Source of the DNA: Cellulophaga sp. BC115SP
GTDB taxonomy: Bacteria > Bacteroidota > Bacteroidia > Cytophagales > Spirosomataceae
NCBI RefSeq assembly: GCF_009905545.1
Contig: NZ_JAAALB010000002.1
Coordinates: 62,001-126,000, forward strand
Direction of reading: 5' to 3'
DNA length: 64,000 nucleotides
Position numbers and translations under genes: made by a program. Of the stretch, positions 7,758 to 17,613 are shown in pieces. How positions within the stretch are numbered: position 1 is the first letter of the stretch; the number at the start of each line of letters is the position of its first letter. Under the pieces are notes generated by a model. It ran no database searches and had not been told where the DNA came from. It worked only from the letters and a program-made list of their open reading frames with translations.

Positions 7758-9278
7758 TTAAAAGAATCCTAATTTATTTTTGTTGTTTGACAACAAAATG
7801 TTTTTAGTTTGACGGTATTGGTTGATTGCCATTTTGTGGGTTTCGCGACCAAACCCCGACTTTTTATAACCTCCAAAAGAAGCATGAGCAGGATATGCAT
7901 GATAGCAGTTTACCCAAACACGACCTGCTTGAAGCTCTCTTGGCACGGTCAATAACTCGTGTGCATCACGTGTCCAAACACCAGCGCCCAAACCGTATAA
8001 ACTGTCATTGGCAATCGCAATAGCCTCTTCGACTGTTTTGAAAGTAGCGATAGAAGATACTGGTCCGAAGATTTCTTCTTGGAAAATACGCATCTTGTTA
8101 TGTCCTTTGAAAAGCGTAGGTTTGATGTAATATCCCTCTGGTAGACCATCAATGTACTGCGAAGCACCACCAGTCAACAACTCAGCACCTTCCTCTTGAC
8201 CAATTTCGATATAACCTAAGATTTTATCATATTGCTCTTTAGACGCTTGAGCACCCATCATGGTATTTGGATCAAGCGGATGTCCCATTTTGATTTTTTC
8301 AACTCTTTCTACAACTCTTTCGATGAACTTCTCATAAATGCTCTCATGAACCAACATACGTGACGGACAAGTACAAACCTCACCTTGATTCAAGGCAAAC
8401 ATAGTTGCACCTTCCAAACACTTGTCAAAGAACTCATCGTCTGCATCCATAATACTTGGGAAGAAAATATTGGCAGACTTCCCTCCCAATTCCATCGTTA
8501 CAGGAATAATGTTTTCAGAAGCATATTGCAAAATCAAACGACCTGTTGATGTTTCTCCTGTAAAGGCTACTTTTGCTATTCTAGGCGATTGCGCTAAAGG
8601 CTTTCCTGCTTCTACTCCAAAACCATTGATTACGTTTACTACGCCAGCAGGAAGAACGTCTTGTAACAATTCCATGAGGACCAATAAACCAACAGGTGTT
8701 TGTTCGGCAGGTTTCATAACTACCGTACAACCAGCGGCTAAAGCTGGGCAAAGTTTCCATGCAGCCATCAAAAGTGGGAAGTTCCAAGGAATAATCTGAG
8801 CAACTACCCCAATTGGCTCATGAATATGCATTGAAATCGTATCAGCATCCAATTCAGACATTGAGCCCTCATCGGCACGAAGAATACCTGCAAAATAACG
8901 GAAGTGGTCTATCGCCAAAGGAATATCAGCCGCCATTGTTTCACGAACGGGCTTTCCGTTATCGATTGTTTCTACTGCTGCCAAGTACTGAAGATTAGCC
9001 TCCATTACATCAGCAATTTTCAATAAAATATTACTACGGTAGGCTGCTGAAGAACGAGACCAAGTAGCAAAAGCTTTGTGTGCTGCATCCAAAGCCAACT
9101 CCACATCTTCTTTGCTCGAACGTGGCACTTCCGTAAAAGTGCTACCATCTACTGGTGAAGAGTTCTGAAAATATTCACCCTTCACAGGCGCTACCCATTC
9201 TCCACCAATAAAGTTTTCATATCTCTCTTTGAATTGTGGACGTGCCACCAAATTGCTCACTTCTACTGTTGTTTCCAT
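7758..9278 (-). CDS. NAD-dependent aldehyde (acetaldehyde-type) dehydrogenase
   Basis: Cytosolic ALDH-superfamily enzyme that oxidises an aldehyde to the acid. It has 506 residues, the usual length for ExaC/AldA/AldB-type enzymes. The catalytic Cys302 sits in [14 protein letters not shown], a motif typical of this acetaldehyde-dehydrogenase branch, and the general base Glu263 is in [20 protein letters not shown] (162-170) and FTGETSTGR (239-247) mark the cofactor site. The gene is followed by DUF779 and is divergent from an AraC-type regulator, which suggests induction by an alcohol or aldehyde. Substrate assignment to acetaldehyde is by family. Confidence 0.92.
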   Translation of the reverse strand: METTVEVSNLVARPQFKERYENFIGGEWVAPVKGEYFQNSSPVDGSTFTEVPRSSKEDVELALDAAHKAFATWSRSSAAYRSNILLKIADVMEANLQYLAAVETIDNGKPVRETMAADIPLAIDHFRYFAGILRADEGSMSELDADTISMHIHEPIGVVAQIIPWNFPLLMAAWKLCPALAAGCTVVMKPAEQTPVGLLVLMELLQDVLPAGVVNVINGFGVEAGKPLAQSPRIAKVAFTGETSTGRLILQYASENIIPVTMELGGKSANIFFPSIMDADDEFFDKCLEGATMFALNQGEVCTCPSRMLVHESIYEKFIERVVERVEKIKMGHPLDPNTMMGAQASKEQYDKILGYIEIGQEEGAELLTGGASQYIDGLPEGYYIKPTLFKGHNKMRIFQEEIFGPVSSIATFKTVEEAIAIANDSLYGLGAGVWTRDAHELLTVPRELQAGRVWVNCYHAYPAHASFGGYKKSGFGRETHKMAINQYRQTKNILLSNNKNKLGFF

Positions 9279-9620
9279 GTTGTTAAATTGAGTTAAAAGG
9301 ATTTCGTGCTGTTTGATGTTTCAAAATTCTCAATTTAATCTCACTTCAATCTTCACTATTGTATCATGTTTCTACAATAAAATATCATATTTAATCTTGA
9401 CAACTTACTATTTGTTAAATTGTATAGAATAAAGCTGAAATAGGAAATAAAAAAGACCTATTCACAGACAAAAAAGGTATTTTGGTAGTAAATTGTACCA
9501 TCAAATACAATCTTATCTTGTTTTTGTAAGTTTTATAAACAGTGTGTTAGTCTTCCCAAAAGAGAGCAACTCCTCATTTTGAAGATTGTCAATCCCGATA
9601 ATTAAAGAGATATTCTGGTC
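9279..9620. promoter_or_regulatory. divergent control region, aldehyde dehydrogenase / AraC regulator
   Basis: A 342-base gap with no gene. The clearest structure is an imperfect dyad TTTTGGTA (9480-9487) / TACCATCA (9496-9503), six of eight positions paired, which could be a regulator site. I found no exact TAnnTTTG box on either strand. Confidence 0.4.
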
Positions 9621-10556
9621 ATGGAAAAAAAATTTGCGCCACAAACCCAAGCATTAACCAGTTTGAGACAACTCCAGACGCTAGTAGAGCATCGTTCGAC
9701 ATTCAACTTAAATCATTGTGAGTTGAATATCTTCGAAACGCATCAGCAAAGCGAAAGGGTCAGTCTAAAATTTAATGACTTGGTATTTACCGCTATGCTT
9801 CGTGGCAAAAAGGTGATGAATCTTTTTGGAGACAAGCGTTTTGACTACCTGCCAGGCGAATCCGTTATAGTACCTTCCAACGAAGAAATGATTATCGATT
9901 TTCCAGAAGCTAGTTTACATACCCCTACTCAATGTATCGCTCTGGCAATTGATGAAGAAAAAATCAAAGAGACCGTAGATTTACTAAATGAAAAATATGC
10001 TAAAGTTGAGCAAAACGAACTTTGGGATATTGACCTCAATCGTTTTCATATCAAGAATACCCAAGAGTTAGCCAGCACTATTGACCGCTTGGTATATGTT
10101 TCCAAAGAAAATAATGTATCCAAAGACCTGTTTGCCAATTTTGCCCTACAAGAACTATTGCTTCGCCTAATGCAAACGCAAGCCCGTGTGTTGATTTTTG
10201 ACAATTATATGCAATACATCAATACCAATCGTTTTGCACATGTGGTAAAATACATTCGCGAGAACTTGGCTGAGAATCTCACCATTGAAAAACTCAGCGA
10301 TATGGCTTGTATGTCAAAAGCGCATTTTTTCCGTAGCTTCAAACGTGAGTTTGGATTAAGTCCTGTCGAATTTATTATTCAAGAAAGAGTAAAGTTGGCC
10401 AAAAAGCTACTGGCTGACCCAAGTACTAGCGTAACAGATGCGAGTTACAGGGTGGGCTTTCAAAATGTCAATTATTTTTGTACGATTTTCAAAAAATATG
10501 AAGGTACAACACCTACTTATTTTAAGAAAAATCTTCCTATTCTAAAAGCTTCATGA
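9621..10556 (+). CDS. AraC family transcriptional regulator
   Basis: DNA-binding regulator of 311 residues. The N-terminal half (about 1-170) looks like a cupin-type ligand-binding domain of the AraC_N type, containing GDKRFDYLPGESVIVPS. The C-terminal half (about 205-305) is a double helix-turn-helix: ENLTIEKLSDMACMSKAHFF and SVTDASYRVGFQNVNYFCTI, ending KKYEGTTPTYFKK. It is transcribed away from the aldehyde dehydrogenase / DUF779 pair and is the obvious candidate to control it. The ligand is unknown, an aldehyde or alcohol by context. Confidence 0.85.
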   Translation: MEKKFAPQTQALTSLRQLQTLVEHRSTFNLNHCELNIFETHQQSERVSLKFNDLVFTAMLRGKKVMNLFGDKRFDYLPGESVIVPSNEEMIIDFPEASLHTPTQCIALAIDEEKIKETVDLLNEKYAKVEQNELWDIDLNRFHIKNTQELASTIDRLVYVSKENNVSKDLFANFALQELLLRLMQTQARVLIFDNYMQYINTNRFAHVVKYIRENLAENLTIEKLSDMACMSKAHFFRSFKREFGLSPVEFIIQERVKLAKKLLADPSTSVTDASYRVGFQNVNYFCTIFKKYEGTTPTYFKKNLPILKAS

Positions 10557-10717
10557 GATTGATTTCATGACAATGTTTCATCGCTACCCTATTCATCAGC
10601 ACAGATTATTTGTCAAATAATTTGCATTTACGCAAAAGGAGTGAAAAATTCATGCTTTGATTTGCACCAGAATGAAATTGACTGATTCAACTATTCGTTC
10701 ATAAAATCCTTTCTTGC

Positions 10718-11767
10718 ATGAATTATAACAGAAAACAAGGTGAGTTTCTCTTAGAAACAATTGAAGAGTGGCAAAAGCGAGGAACCATCAACAACGATAC
10801 CGCCGAAAAACTTAAATCCGAAATACAAATTCGACCTTTTGATTGGATGAAACTAGCCATCTATGCGTTTTGGATTGCCATGATTTGTATCATTATTTCG
10901 GTAGCTACTGCACTCAAAGACAATCGTCTTATCGAACTCATCACCGAACTTTTTACTTCCTCTAATACAGCTATTTGTATTGGTTTTATCGGTATCGCAG
11001 CGGGGCTGTATGCTTGGGGACTTAATCGTCGCAAAAATCATCCACAAAATCTATTTAGCAACGAAACCATCTTTTTGGGAGGTGTATTGGCAACGGCAGT
11101 AGCTGTTGGCTATTTTGGAAAAGTCATCGATAATGGCAGTGGGCACTTTTCTATGCTATTTTTACTTTCTACCTTCATTTATGCAGGTTTGGGGTTCTGG
11201 TTTCCATCGACACTAGTCTGGATTTTTGCCGTTTTATCTTTCGGAACATGGTTTGGCACAGAAACAGGCTATGCTTCAGGCTGGGGCGCTTATTTTATTG
11301 GGATGAACTATCCAATGCGATTTGTATTGTTTGGTCTAATATTGACCATCGCTAGTTTTTCTATAACGAAAAAATCAAAGTTTGAAGAATTTAAGCATCC
11401 TACTTATGTCCTTGGGCTTTTATACCTTTTTATATCGCTTTGGATACTTTCTATTTTTGGCAACTATGGCGATATGGATTCTTGGTATCATGTCAAACAA
11501 ATCGAATTATTTCACTGGGGAGTCTTATTTGCTGGCGCGGCAATTGTAGCCATTTGGTACGGACTCAAACAAGACGATTATACCTCCCGAAGTTTTGGAA
11601 TTACTTTTTTGTTTATCAACCTATACACCAAATTCTTTGAATACTTCTGGGACTCTATTCACAAAGCAGTCTTCTTTTTGATTCTTGCTGTATCGTTCTG
11701 GTTTTTAGGTCAAAAAGCAGAAAAAATCTGGAATTTAGAGTTTTTAAAAGGAGATAAAAAAGAATAA
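10718..11767 (+). CDS. polytopic membrane protein, DUF2157-like
   Basis: Inner-membrane protein of 349 residues. A soluble N-terminal stretch (about 1-45; LLETIEEWQKRGTINNDTAE) is followed by about nine to ten hydrophobic segments, for example 46-66, 76-96 and 115-135, ending in a short basic tail (EFLKGDKKE). The N-terminal helix-turn-helix-like stretch plus multiple membrane spans resembles DUF2157 proteins, whose function is unknown. It ends at the first copy of the terminator-bearing repeat element. Family call is moderate. Confidence 0.6.
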   Translation: MNYNRKQGEFLLETIEEWQKRGTINNDTAEKLKSEIQIRPFDWMKLAIYAFWIAMICIIISVATALKDNRLIELITELFTSSNTAICIGFIGIAAGLYAWGLNRRKNHPQNLFSNETIFLGGVLATAVAVGYFGKVIDNGSGHFSMLFLLSTFIYAGLGFWFPSTLVWIFAVLSFGTWFGTETGYASGWGAYFIGMNYPMRFVLFGLILTIASFSITKKSKFEEFKHPTYVLGLLYLFISLWILSIFGNYGDMDSWYHVKQIELFHWGVLFAGAAIVAIWYGLKQDDYTSRSFGITFLFINLYTKFFEYFWDSIHKAVFFLILAVSFWFLGQKAEKIWNLEFLKGDKKE

Positions 11768-11773
11768 ACAATT

Positions 11774-11943
11774 GAGCGAGTGAGTGATTATGTAAAAATT
11801 TGTATTCTAGCAATGATTGCGTCTTCAGCCAAGTTATATCTAGTATAGTAGCCTCAAAAAAGCGGTCGGAAAATATTTTCCGACCGCTTTTTTGATGAAA
11901 ACTTATAGAATAATCTCAATCTTAAAATTCGGGATGAATCATG
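11774..11943 (+). repeat. MITE-like terminator element, copy A
   Basis: 170-bp copy of a repeated intergenic element. The right end carries AAAATTCGGGATGAATCATG (11924-11943), and the left terminal repeat is missing. Inside is the shared GAGTGATTATGTAAAAATTTGTATTC block, a shortened remnant of the AGACGCAAT palindrome (about 10 bp deleted) and the 42-bp terminator palindrome at 11854-11895. It fills the space between two convergent genes. Other copies: 20234-20432, 28218-28428, 59543-59710. Confidence 0.8.
11854..11895. terminator. bidirectional intrinsic terminator in element copy A
   Basis: Perfect 42-bp palindrome with GCGGTCGG / CCGACCGC arms flanked by six A on the left and six T on the right, so it can act on both strands. 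It separates the convergent membrane-protein and lipoprotein genes. Confidence 0.85.
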
Positions 11944-11968
11944 AAAGTTTTCAAGCTTTACGCGAAGC

Positions 11969-12406
11969 CTACTTTTTCAAAAACGTTGCTGTATATACTT
12001 CATTAGAGTTGGTCAAGTAATTGTACACACTTACAGGAGCATGAAACTCGTTAGCTTCAACATAAATATCTGCACCAAAACGTATTTTCTTTCCATCACT
12101 TTGGGCAGCATAATTAAAACTTGAGCCCATTCCTCCTCCAGAATTTGCTGTTTTAATCTCTATACTAATCTTAATCGTTGCCGAGCCATTTGACTCTTTC
12201 TCTAAATGCAAAGTACCTGAACTACCAGTCACGAGATTTCCTTTGGTATCAACTAATGAAATAAGTTGATAATCTCCCAGCGCTGAGTCAAAATTATTTT
12301 TAGTAGTGACAATAGGTTGAATCTGTTCTTCAGATGACTGTTGTTTACAGGAAATTACCATGAAGGGTAATAGCAATAGAAGTGATTTTTTTAGGTAAAT
12401 ATTCAT
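11969..12406 (-). CDS. lipoprotein of unknown function (paralogue 1)
   Basis: A 145-residue predicted lipoprotein: hydrophobic leader LLLLLPFMV then lipobox VISC, so Cys20 would be lipidated. The mature part contains FDSALGDYQLISLVDTKG, SSGTLHLEKESNGSA and C-terminal VYTATFLKK. The same pattern (FDvAiGsYtLrS, GSGTLtvkrEnG, IYTAVFTK) is found in the next gene at 12748-13149, so the two are tandem paralogues. The beta-rich sequence suggests a small surface or periplasmic beta-sandwich. No function can be assigned. Confidence 0.7.
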   Translation of the reverse strand: MNIYLKKSLLLLLPFMVISCKQQSSEEQIQPIVTTKNNFDSALGDYQLISLVDTKGNLVTGSSGTLHLEKESNGSATIKISIEIKTANSGGGMGSSFNYAAQSDGKKIRFGADIYVEANEFHAPVSVYNYLTNSNEVYTATFLKK

Positions 12407-12747
12407 GAGTATAATTTGATGATTGAAAAGTCTACAAAGCTACCCATAAATCCTTAATAGTTAGTACAACAACTAAAAATCTTATCTGTGTATGCGTGCT
12501 GGCCTTTGTTATCTCAAACGATTTAATTTCTTAATTTTAAAGGGGGTTTACATGAAAAAACCTCCCCAAAATATGAGAAGGTTTTAAGTACTAATGCAAA
12601 ATAAAATTGCATTAATACGCTTTAGGCAGTAAGCCGTAGGCATTAGGCAAAAAGCGAAATACTATTTAACTTTTAGTCTACAGCATAAAGCCTAGAGCTT
12701 AAGGCGGGTAAAATTATTTTAATTTTGCCCACTAACTTATAATGCTA
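12407..12747. other. intergenic region between the two lipoprotein genes
   Basis: No gene. The central part is a copy of the second repeat family (12604-12729). A GC-rich imperfect hairpin near 12541-12567 (GGGGGTTT / AACCTCCCC) may contribute to ending the upstream lipoprotein transcript. Confidence 0.5.
12604..12729 (-). repeat. second dispersed repeat family, single copy
   Basis: Reverse-orientation copy of the unit found twice at 47110-47370. Shared blocks are GCTTTAGGCAGTAAGCCGTA, GGCATTAGGCAAAAAGC and CTACAGCATAAAGCCTAGAG, then a terminal hairpin GGGTAAAATTA / TAATTTTGCCC at 12706-12729. The two halves of the unit are themselves inverted relative to each other, so the whole can fold as one long hairpin. 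Confidence 0.75.
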
Positions 12748-13149
12748 TTATTTTGTAAACACAGCCGTATAAATTCCTGAACCTGTTGGAATTGACGCAT
12801 ATAGCGTTCCTGACTGATAGTAGTGATCGGTACCAAAACTAATTTTCGTTCCAGCAACAGATACCGTGTAAGTGTTCGTAATGTTTACATTTGAGGTAGA
12901 AGTTCCGCTCTTCAAGGTCACAGCATACGTAAATCCAGCGGTATTACCATTCTCTCTTTTTACCGTCAAAGTACCTGAGCCCATTACCGCTTGACCAGCA
13001 GTATTCGAAATTGAACGAAGCGTGTACGAGCCTATGGCAACATCGAAGTCTACCGTTGGAACGGTGTTGGTATTGTCATCGTCAGAACTACAACCAAAAA
13101 GAAGTGCAATTGAGAAAAATAGGGTTAAAAAACTATAAAGCTTTTTCAT
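12748..13149 (-). CDS. lipoprotein of unknown function (paralogue 2)
   Basis: A 133-residue predicted lipoprotein: leader FLTLFFSIALLFGC with the lipobox Cys at 20, followed by an acidic SSDDDNTN tether. The mature domain shares FDVAIGSYTLRSISNTAGQ, GSGTLTVKRENG and terminal GIYTAVFTK with the neighbour at 11969-12406. It is Thr/Ser-rich and predicted all-beta. The acidic residues right after the Cys resemble the lipoprotein export signal that directs some Bacteroidota lipoproteins to the cell surface. Function unknown. Confidence 0.7.
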   Translation of the reverse strand: MKKLYSFLTLFFSIALLFGCSSDDDNTNTVPTVDFDVAIGSYTLRSISNTAGQAVMGSGTLTVKRENGNTAGFTYAVTLKSGTSTSNVNITNTYTVSVAGTKISFGTDHYYQSGTLYASIPTGSGIYTAVFTK

Positions 13150-13355
13150 AATAATTTAAGGGTTCGTTTTAATAATGTTTGTTGTGACAAAGGTACAACT
13201 CAAAGAACTTTTTGAGCAACCATTTCGGTCTTTTGCAACAAAAAATCAAAACAACAAGCTATTAATCAATAACTTAACCCCACTGGAAGTTATTTTACGG
13301 TTTTCAAAAAATAGGCATAAAACTATTCGTATTAACAAATGTATGAAAGTGCATT

Positions 13356-15089
13356 TTAATGATAATAAGACTCCAAAGCCATTGCCAAATAAACCAATGG
13401 AGCATTCCAATTGATGGCAATTTCGTTAGAGGCATACGAACAATCCGAATCAGAAAAAGACTCATCTGGAACCTTCGAATCATATTTACACTGGTCTTGC
13501 TGACCAGGATTTGGACCGCCCGAAAGTAGTCCTGGTACTGGCTCGTCTATACCATCGGCAATAGACGGTCGGTGATGCGGGTGCATAGGATATTTACTCC
13601 CATAACCCGTTAACAATGAATATCCAACACCATTTCTTCCTAACAAGTAGTCCATATTTCCCAAAGATGCCTCCAAGTAGTTTTTTTTAGGATTAAGCTG
13701 AAATGCTTGTAGTAAAAACATGGCTTGATTAGCCGCATGAGAAGAGCTTCCCCACATAAAATCTTTGGCTGATTTTCCCATCACTGTTCTAAACAATGGC
13801 TTATCCAAATCCTTCACCATTTCATCGGCCTGCTGCAAGACGGTATTTTGAATTTGTGCTATTTTATTAGCCGTAAATGAGGGTAAAGTTTTTCGTGCTT
13901 TTAACAGAGAAAATGCTCCTAATGGCATCACCGAATTCCACGATTGAATAGGAAGCCAATACACATCAGTACTTGCGATACCTTCCCAATATTGGGATTT
14001 TTGCGTGGCTACAAACAACTCTGCTGATGCCCAAAACCATTCGTCTGTATCATTATTATCCTCATATCCACCAGTCGTAATAGCAGGTTTAAACTTTTCG
14101 TTATTCTGATTCTGACGATAGAATACTTTAGGATTAGCTTTTGCCCAATTCCATGCACTTTCCGCTGATGTTAAACATCTACTTGATAGTTCAGGGTAAT
14201 AGGGCTTTAAAATCCTTGAGGCTTGTGCCATTACGGCTGCAAAATCTAGACTCGCAATAGTATTCTTTTGTACTACATATCTTGGCTGAGTAGCCTTGTC
14301 AGGCATCACCATTCCATCAAAATTGGCATTCGTTAACTTATGATATACACCCCCATCAGTTGGATCTTGCATCGTTAACATCCATTCCAAATTCACTAGA
14401 ATTTCATCTAATAAATCAGGAAGATTATTACCACTCTCAGGAATATTCAATTCTAGGTCGTTAGCAACTTTAGGAAAATCCTCCAATGCCGAAAGCAAAG
14501 TGTACATGGTTATCCCCGAATTGACAATGTATTTATTGTAATCCCCAGCATCATACCACCCTCTTGGAGAATTGATACGAGTACCTTCAGGACGATTCGT
14601 TGAGACGGCGTTGGCATGAACCAATACCGAGGTATCAGGATGCCCTGCTTTTCTTGCCCACTTTCCTGCATATTTCTCAGGCAAATCTTCAGAAACGCGT
14701 TGAAAATAATAGCCTTTGATGGAAGCTTTTGCTACGCCACTCAATGCATTATTTCGGATTTCAAAAGGATACGATTCTCCGAGCTTTTCTACTGAAAGTA
14801 TATAACTCCCATTTTTTTTAAAGTTAGAAAAATCAATTTCCTGTGTGTATTTCTCAGAAAAAGGGCTTTTTACTGCAGCTTTTACTTTCCCTTTATAAAC
14901 AACCTTATGAGATTCTTTTTCAATAAGCGTAAAGTTTTCATAGTTTTTACCAACCACAAGCGCTTGTTTTGGCGCATTGGGGTAAAAACCAACTTGGTTG
15001 AGCCGAATTTGGTCGGCAGGATTTTGAGCTAATAACCCAAACCCTGCCAGTAAAAATCCAGCCAAGTAGCGAAAACTAACTTGATTCAT
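13356..15089 (-). CDS. glycoside hydrolase family 9 endoglucanase
   Basis: Secreted enzyme cleaving beta-1,4-glucan backbones (cellulose, mixed-linkage glucan or xyloglucan). It has 577 residues: signal peptide (to about 21), an N-terminal Ig-like CelD_N domain (about 25-115; IRLNQVGFYPNAPKQALVV) and an (alpha/alpha)6 GH9 catalytic domain. Active-site motifs are intact: WYDAGDYNKY with Asp180 and Asp183, HPHHRPS near residue 500 and the acid Glu556 in ASNEIAINWNA. The downstream end is 53 bases from nothing else; upstream lies the GH31 gene on the same strand with a 53-base gap, so the two are probably one operon acting on xyloglucan. No cellulose-binding module is seen. Confidence 0.93.
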   Translation of the reverse strand: MNQVSFRYLAGFLLAGFGLLAQNPADQIRLNQVGFYPNAPKQALVVGKNYENFTLIEKESHKVVYKGKVKAAVKSPFSEKYTQEIDFSNFKKNGSYILSVEKLGESYPFEIRNNALSGVAKASIKGYYFQRVSEDLPEKYAGKWARKAGHPDTSVLVHANAVSTNRPEGTRINSPRGWYDAGDYNKYIVNSGITMYTLLSALEDFPKVANDLELNIPESGNNLPDLLDEILVNLEWMLTMQDPTDGGVYHKLTNANFDGMVMPDKATQPRYVVQKNTIASLDFAAVMAQASRILKPYYPELSSRCLTSAESAWNWAKANPKVFYRQNQNNEKFKPAITTGGYEDNNDTDEWFWASAELFVATQKSQYWEGIASTDVYWLPIQSWNSVMPLGAFSLLKARKTLPSFTANKIAQIQNTVLQQADEMVKDLDKPLFRTVMGKSAKDFMWGSSSHAANQAMFLLQAFQLNPKKNYLEASLGNMDYLLGRNGVGYSLLTGYGSKYPMHPHHRPSIADGIDEPVPGLLSGGPNPGQQDQCKYDSKVPDESFSDSDCSYASNEIAINWNAPLVYLAMALESYYH

Positions 15090-15142
15090 AGTATTAAATA
15101 AATTGGATAAATAGTCGGTAACGACCGAAGAATTAAATAGTA

Positions 15143-17530
15143 TTATTTTTCAAGAAAACTCACACAATTCCACTTGACTTTTTGGTTATATGGGTCTTTA
15201 AGTAATTGCGTTTTCTTCCCTTTTGTCAACACACTGACTTCTTGCCACTGGCTATCATTTGGCAGATAAACTTTTCCAGTAGCAACACCATTGGTGGCAT
15301 AACTGACCAGTTTAATCGTTGACCAATCAATTTGTGCGGTAGATTGCGCTAATTTTACCTGTGGAATTACAGCGCCTTCTTTTACCAATATGACAATCGA
15401 AAACTCACCACCTTCAATTTTATGCCAACCGCTTTCATAAATTTTATTTGTCTGAAAATCAATCCATTTACCTTTAGGCAAATATACATTTCTCTCATTT
15501 GAGCCCGTTTCAAAAATTGGGGCAACTAATAAATCTTGCCCTAGCAGGTATTCATTTTCTATTTGCCACGCTCCAGGGTCTTCTGGAAACTCTACGAATA
15601 AGGCACGCATCATAGGTAATCCCTTTTCAGAAGCTACCTTTGCTTGAGCGTAGATATATGGCATCAATTTATATTTTGTTTCTGCTACTTTTCTAAAAGT
15701 ATTCAAGAATTTCTCACTATAAGCCCAAGGCTCTTTGGGAGGTTGACCATGGCAACGTGAATGTGAAGTAAATAAGCCAAAAGGTGCCCAACGACGATAT
15801 AAATCTTCTGGTGTTTGGGCGGCAAATCCACCAGCATCATGACTCCAAAAGCTAAATCCCGACAGACCAATCGACAAGCCTCCTCTCAATTGCGCTTCCA
15901 TACCCATATCCGAAGCTTCGGCATCGCCACCCCAATGCAAAGGATAACGCTGGCTACCAGCCCATGTACTACGAGCCCAAATGATATTGTCACCTGTAAT
16001 CTGTTTGGTAATATCGGCTACGGTTTTGTTATATCTTAATGGATACAAATTATGTTCATAAAAACCTGTACGACCATTCGAATAAATACCATTCAGTGGC
16101 GCTGCCTCGCCAAAGTCAACTTTGATGACTGAGACACCCATTTTTAGCAGATTACCGATTTTATTCTGATACCACTCAATGGTATTTTTATTCGTAAAAT
16201 CTAATACGGCATCCTCATAAGGCAGATTCCCTTTGGCATTTTTGACACTCAATCCTTTTGAAACTATTTCTGAGAATAATTCATTTTTGGGAACAAAATA
16301 CGGTAACTGCCACAAGCAAGTTCTAAATCCTTGCTCTTTCAAATCAGCAATCATTTTTACAGGATCCTGAAAACGATTTTTCGAAAACTCATAATCACAA
16401 CGCCAGTCGGTTTCGAACCAGCCTGTGTCAAAATGTATCACATCCGAAGGAATTCTATAATCTCTTAACTGCTTTGCAACTGTACGACCATCTTGCTCCG
16501 AAAAATACGAAATACGGCTCATCCACAAGCCAAACGACCATAACGGTGGCATGGAAGCCTTACCTGTAATGTTGGTATATTCGTCCAAAACATCTTTAGG
16601 TTCACCCAAAAAGACAAACAAATCCAAGCTTTCATCTCCAATTAATAAAGCGTTTGAAGCTCCAAATGTCGCCCCAAAATCACAAGTAATTGGCGATGAA
16701 GTATGCATAAACATTCCGTATCCACGACTACTCATAAAAAAAGGAATAGGCTTATACATCCCGTTGGTTTCTACGCCGTTAGGGTCGGTGGTATAAAGGT
16801 TTACTTTTTGCCCGTATTTATTTAATCGGGTGAATGACTCGCCACAACCAAAGATTTTTTCGTCAGGTGACAGTGTAAATACTGCTGCAACACTTCTTGA
16901 ATAGTCGGCAGCTCGGCGAACAAAAGAAAAAGGTAATGAGGGCGTAAAAGAAGTTTTTCCATCTACCTGATGGCGTGTCTTGGTAAGTAGTTTGCCATTG
17001 GCGTCATGGATTTCTATTGCCCAAGGATTTTCGGTAATCACAACAGTACCAAATGCACTTTTATATTGATGTCCATTCTTGATTTTTGAATAAACCCATG
17101 AAGCATCTTTGTTTGGTTCTTTGACCAACATCAATGATGGCTCAGTTGACGGTGCTACATAACCTGTTTGGGCTTTGATGCGAATTGTTTTGGGCGAAAC
17201 AAACTCAATACTAAATGGAAGTACTGGGTCGGCAGGGTATTCAATACCTGGGAACTCATTGCCTGAGACCTTATGAATACCCGCCATTGTATTGTTAAAT
17301 GCGTGCTGAGGATAGTACTGGTTTCGTCTCCATTTCAACTGTCCTTGTCCAGTAGTTGGGTTAAAACCTGCCAAACTATCCGCTAAAAAATAAGTATTGG
17401 TAAAATCTCTAAAATCACGACTTAGATCAAATGGTTCGTTTTGTAAGGCTGGTCCACTTTGAGCCAGTGTCATGGTGACAGAGGAAAGTAATGATAATAG
17501 CACCAAAACTTTTTTTGTAAATTCCTGCAT
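15143..17530 (-). CDS. glycoside hydrolase family 31, alpha-xylosidase-like
   Basis: Exported glycosidase of 795 residues. Start set at ATG 17528-17530 because it gives a clean signal peptide (MQEFTKKVLVLLSLL to TLAQ); an in-frame ATG at 17548 adds only MDYGIN. GH31 motifs: WSFGLWMSRISYFSE, FHFDTGW at the -1 subsite, the nucleophile Asp472 in IKVDFGEAAP, and the acid Asp536 in HWGGDAEAS. KxDFGE followed by RSTWAGSQ and SHSRCHG is typical of the YicI-type alpha-xylosidase branch rather than of alpha-glucosidases. With the GH9 partner it would trim xylose side chains from xyloglucan fragments. Specificity is inferred. Confidence 0.88.
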   Translation of the reverse strand: MQEFTKKVLVLLSLLSSVTMTLAQSGPALQNEPFDLSRDFRDFTNTYFLADSLAGFNPTTGQGQLKWRRNQYYPQHAFNNTMAGIHKVSGNEFPGIEYPADPVLPFSIEFVSPKTIRIKAQTGYVAPSTEPSLMLVKEPNKDASWVYSKIKNGHQYKSAFGTVVITENPWAIEIHDANGKLLTKTRHQVDGKTSFTPSLPFSFVRRAADYSRSVAAVFTLSPDEKIFGCGESFTRLNKYGQKVNLYTTDPNGVETNGMYKPIPFFMSSRGYGMFMHTSSPITCDFGATFGASNALLIGDESLDLFVFLGEPKDVLDEYTNITGKASMPPLWSFGLWMSRISYFSEQDGRTVAKQLRDYRIPSDVIHFDTGWFETDWRCDYEFSKNRFQDPVKMIADLKEQGFRTCLWQLPYFVPKNELFSEIVSKGLSVKNAKGNLPYEDAVLDFTNKNTIEWYQNKIGNLLKMGVSVIKVDFGEAAPLNGIYSNGRTGFYEHNLYPLRYNKTVADITKQITGDNIIWARSTWAGSQRYPLHWGGDAEASDMGMEAQLRGGLSIGLSGFSFWSHDAGGFAAQTPEDLYRRWAPFGLFTSHSRCHGQPPKEPWAYSEKFLNTFRKVAETKYKLMPYIYAQAKVASEKGLPMMRALFVEFPEDPGAWQIENEYLLGQDLLVAPIFETGSNERNVYLPKGKWIDFQTNKIYESGWHKIEGGEFSIVILVKEGAVIPQVKLAQSTAQIDWSTIKLVSYATNGVATGKVYLPNDSQWQEVSVLTKGKKTQLLKDPYNQKVKWNCVSFLEK

Positions 17531-17569
17531 ATTTATTCCGTAATCCATTGATTAATAACAAATAAGAGA

Positions 17570-17613
17570 TTTTACTTTAGGCATAGATACATATCCTATG
17601 CCCAAAAGTAAAA
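17570..17613. promoter_or_regulatory. promoter and inverted repeat upstream of the GH31-GH9 operon
   Basis: TTTTACTTTAGGCATAG (17570-17586) and CTATGCCCAAAAGTAAAA (17596-17613) form a long near-perfect inverted repeat. It contains CAAAAGTA (17603-17610), which is TACTTTTG on the coding strand, an exact -7 box, with TTG at 17628-17630 (17-base spacer). A repressor or activator site overlapping the promoter would fit; a 5' mRNA hairpin is the alternative. Confidence 0.5.

Noticed and set aside
13175-13414. A 79-residue forward frame near the end of the GH9 gene
   Set aside because: It overlaps the 3' end of the GH9 coding sequence, is Lys/Asn-rich by composition and has no homology-like features.
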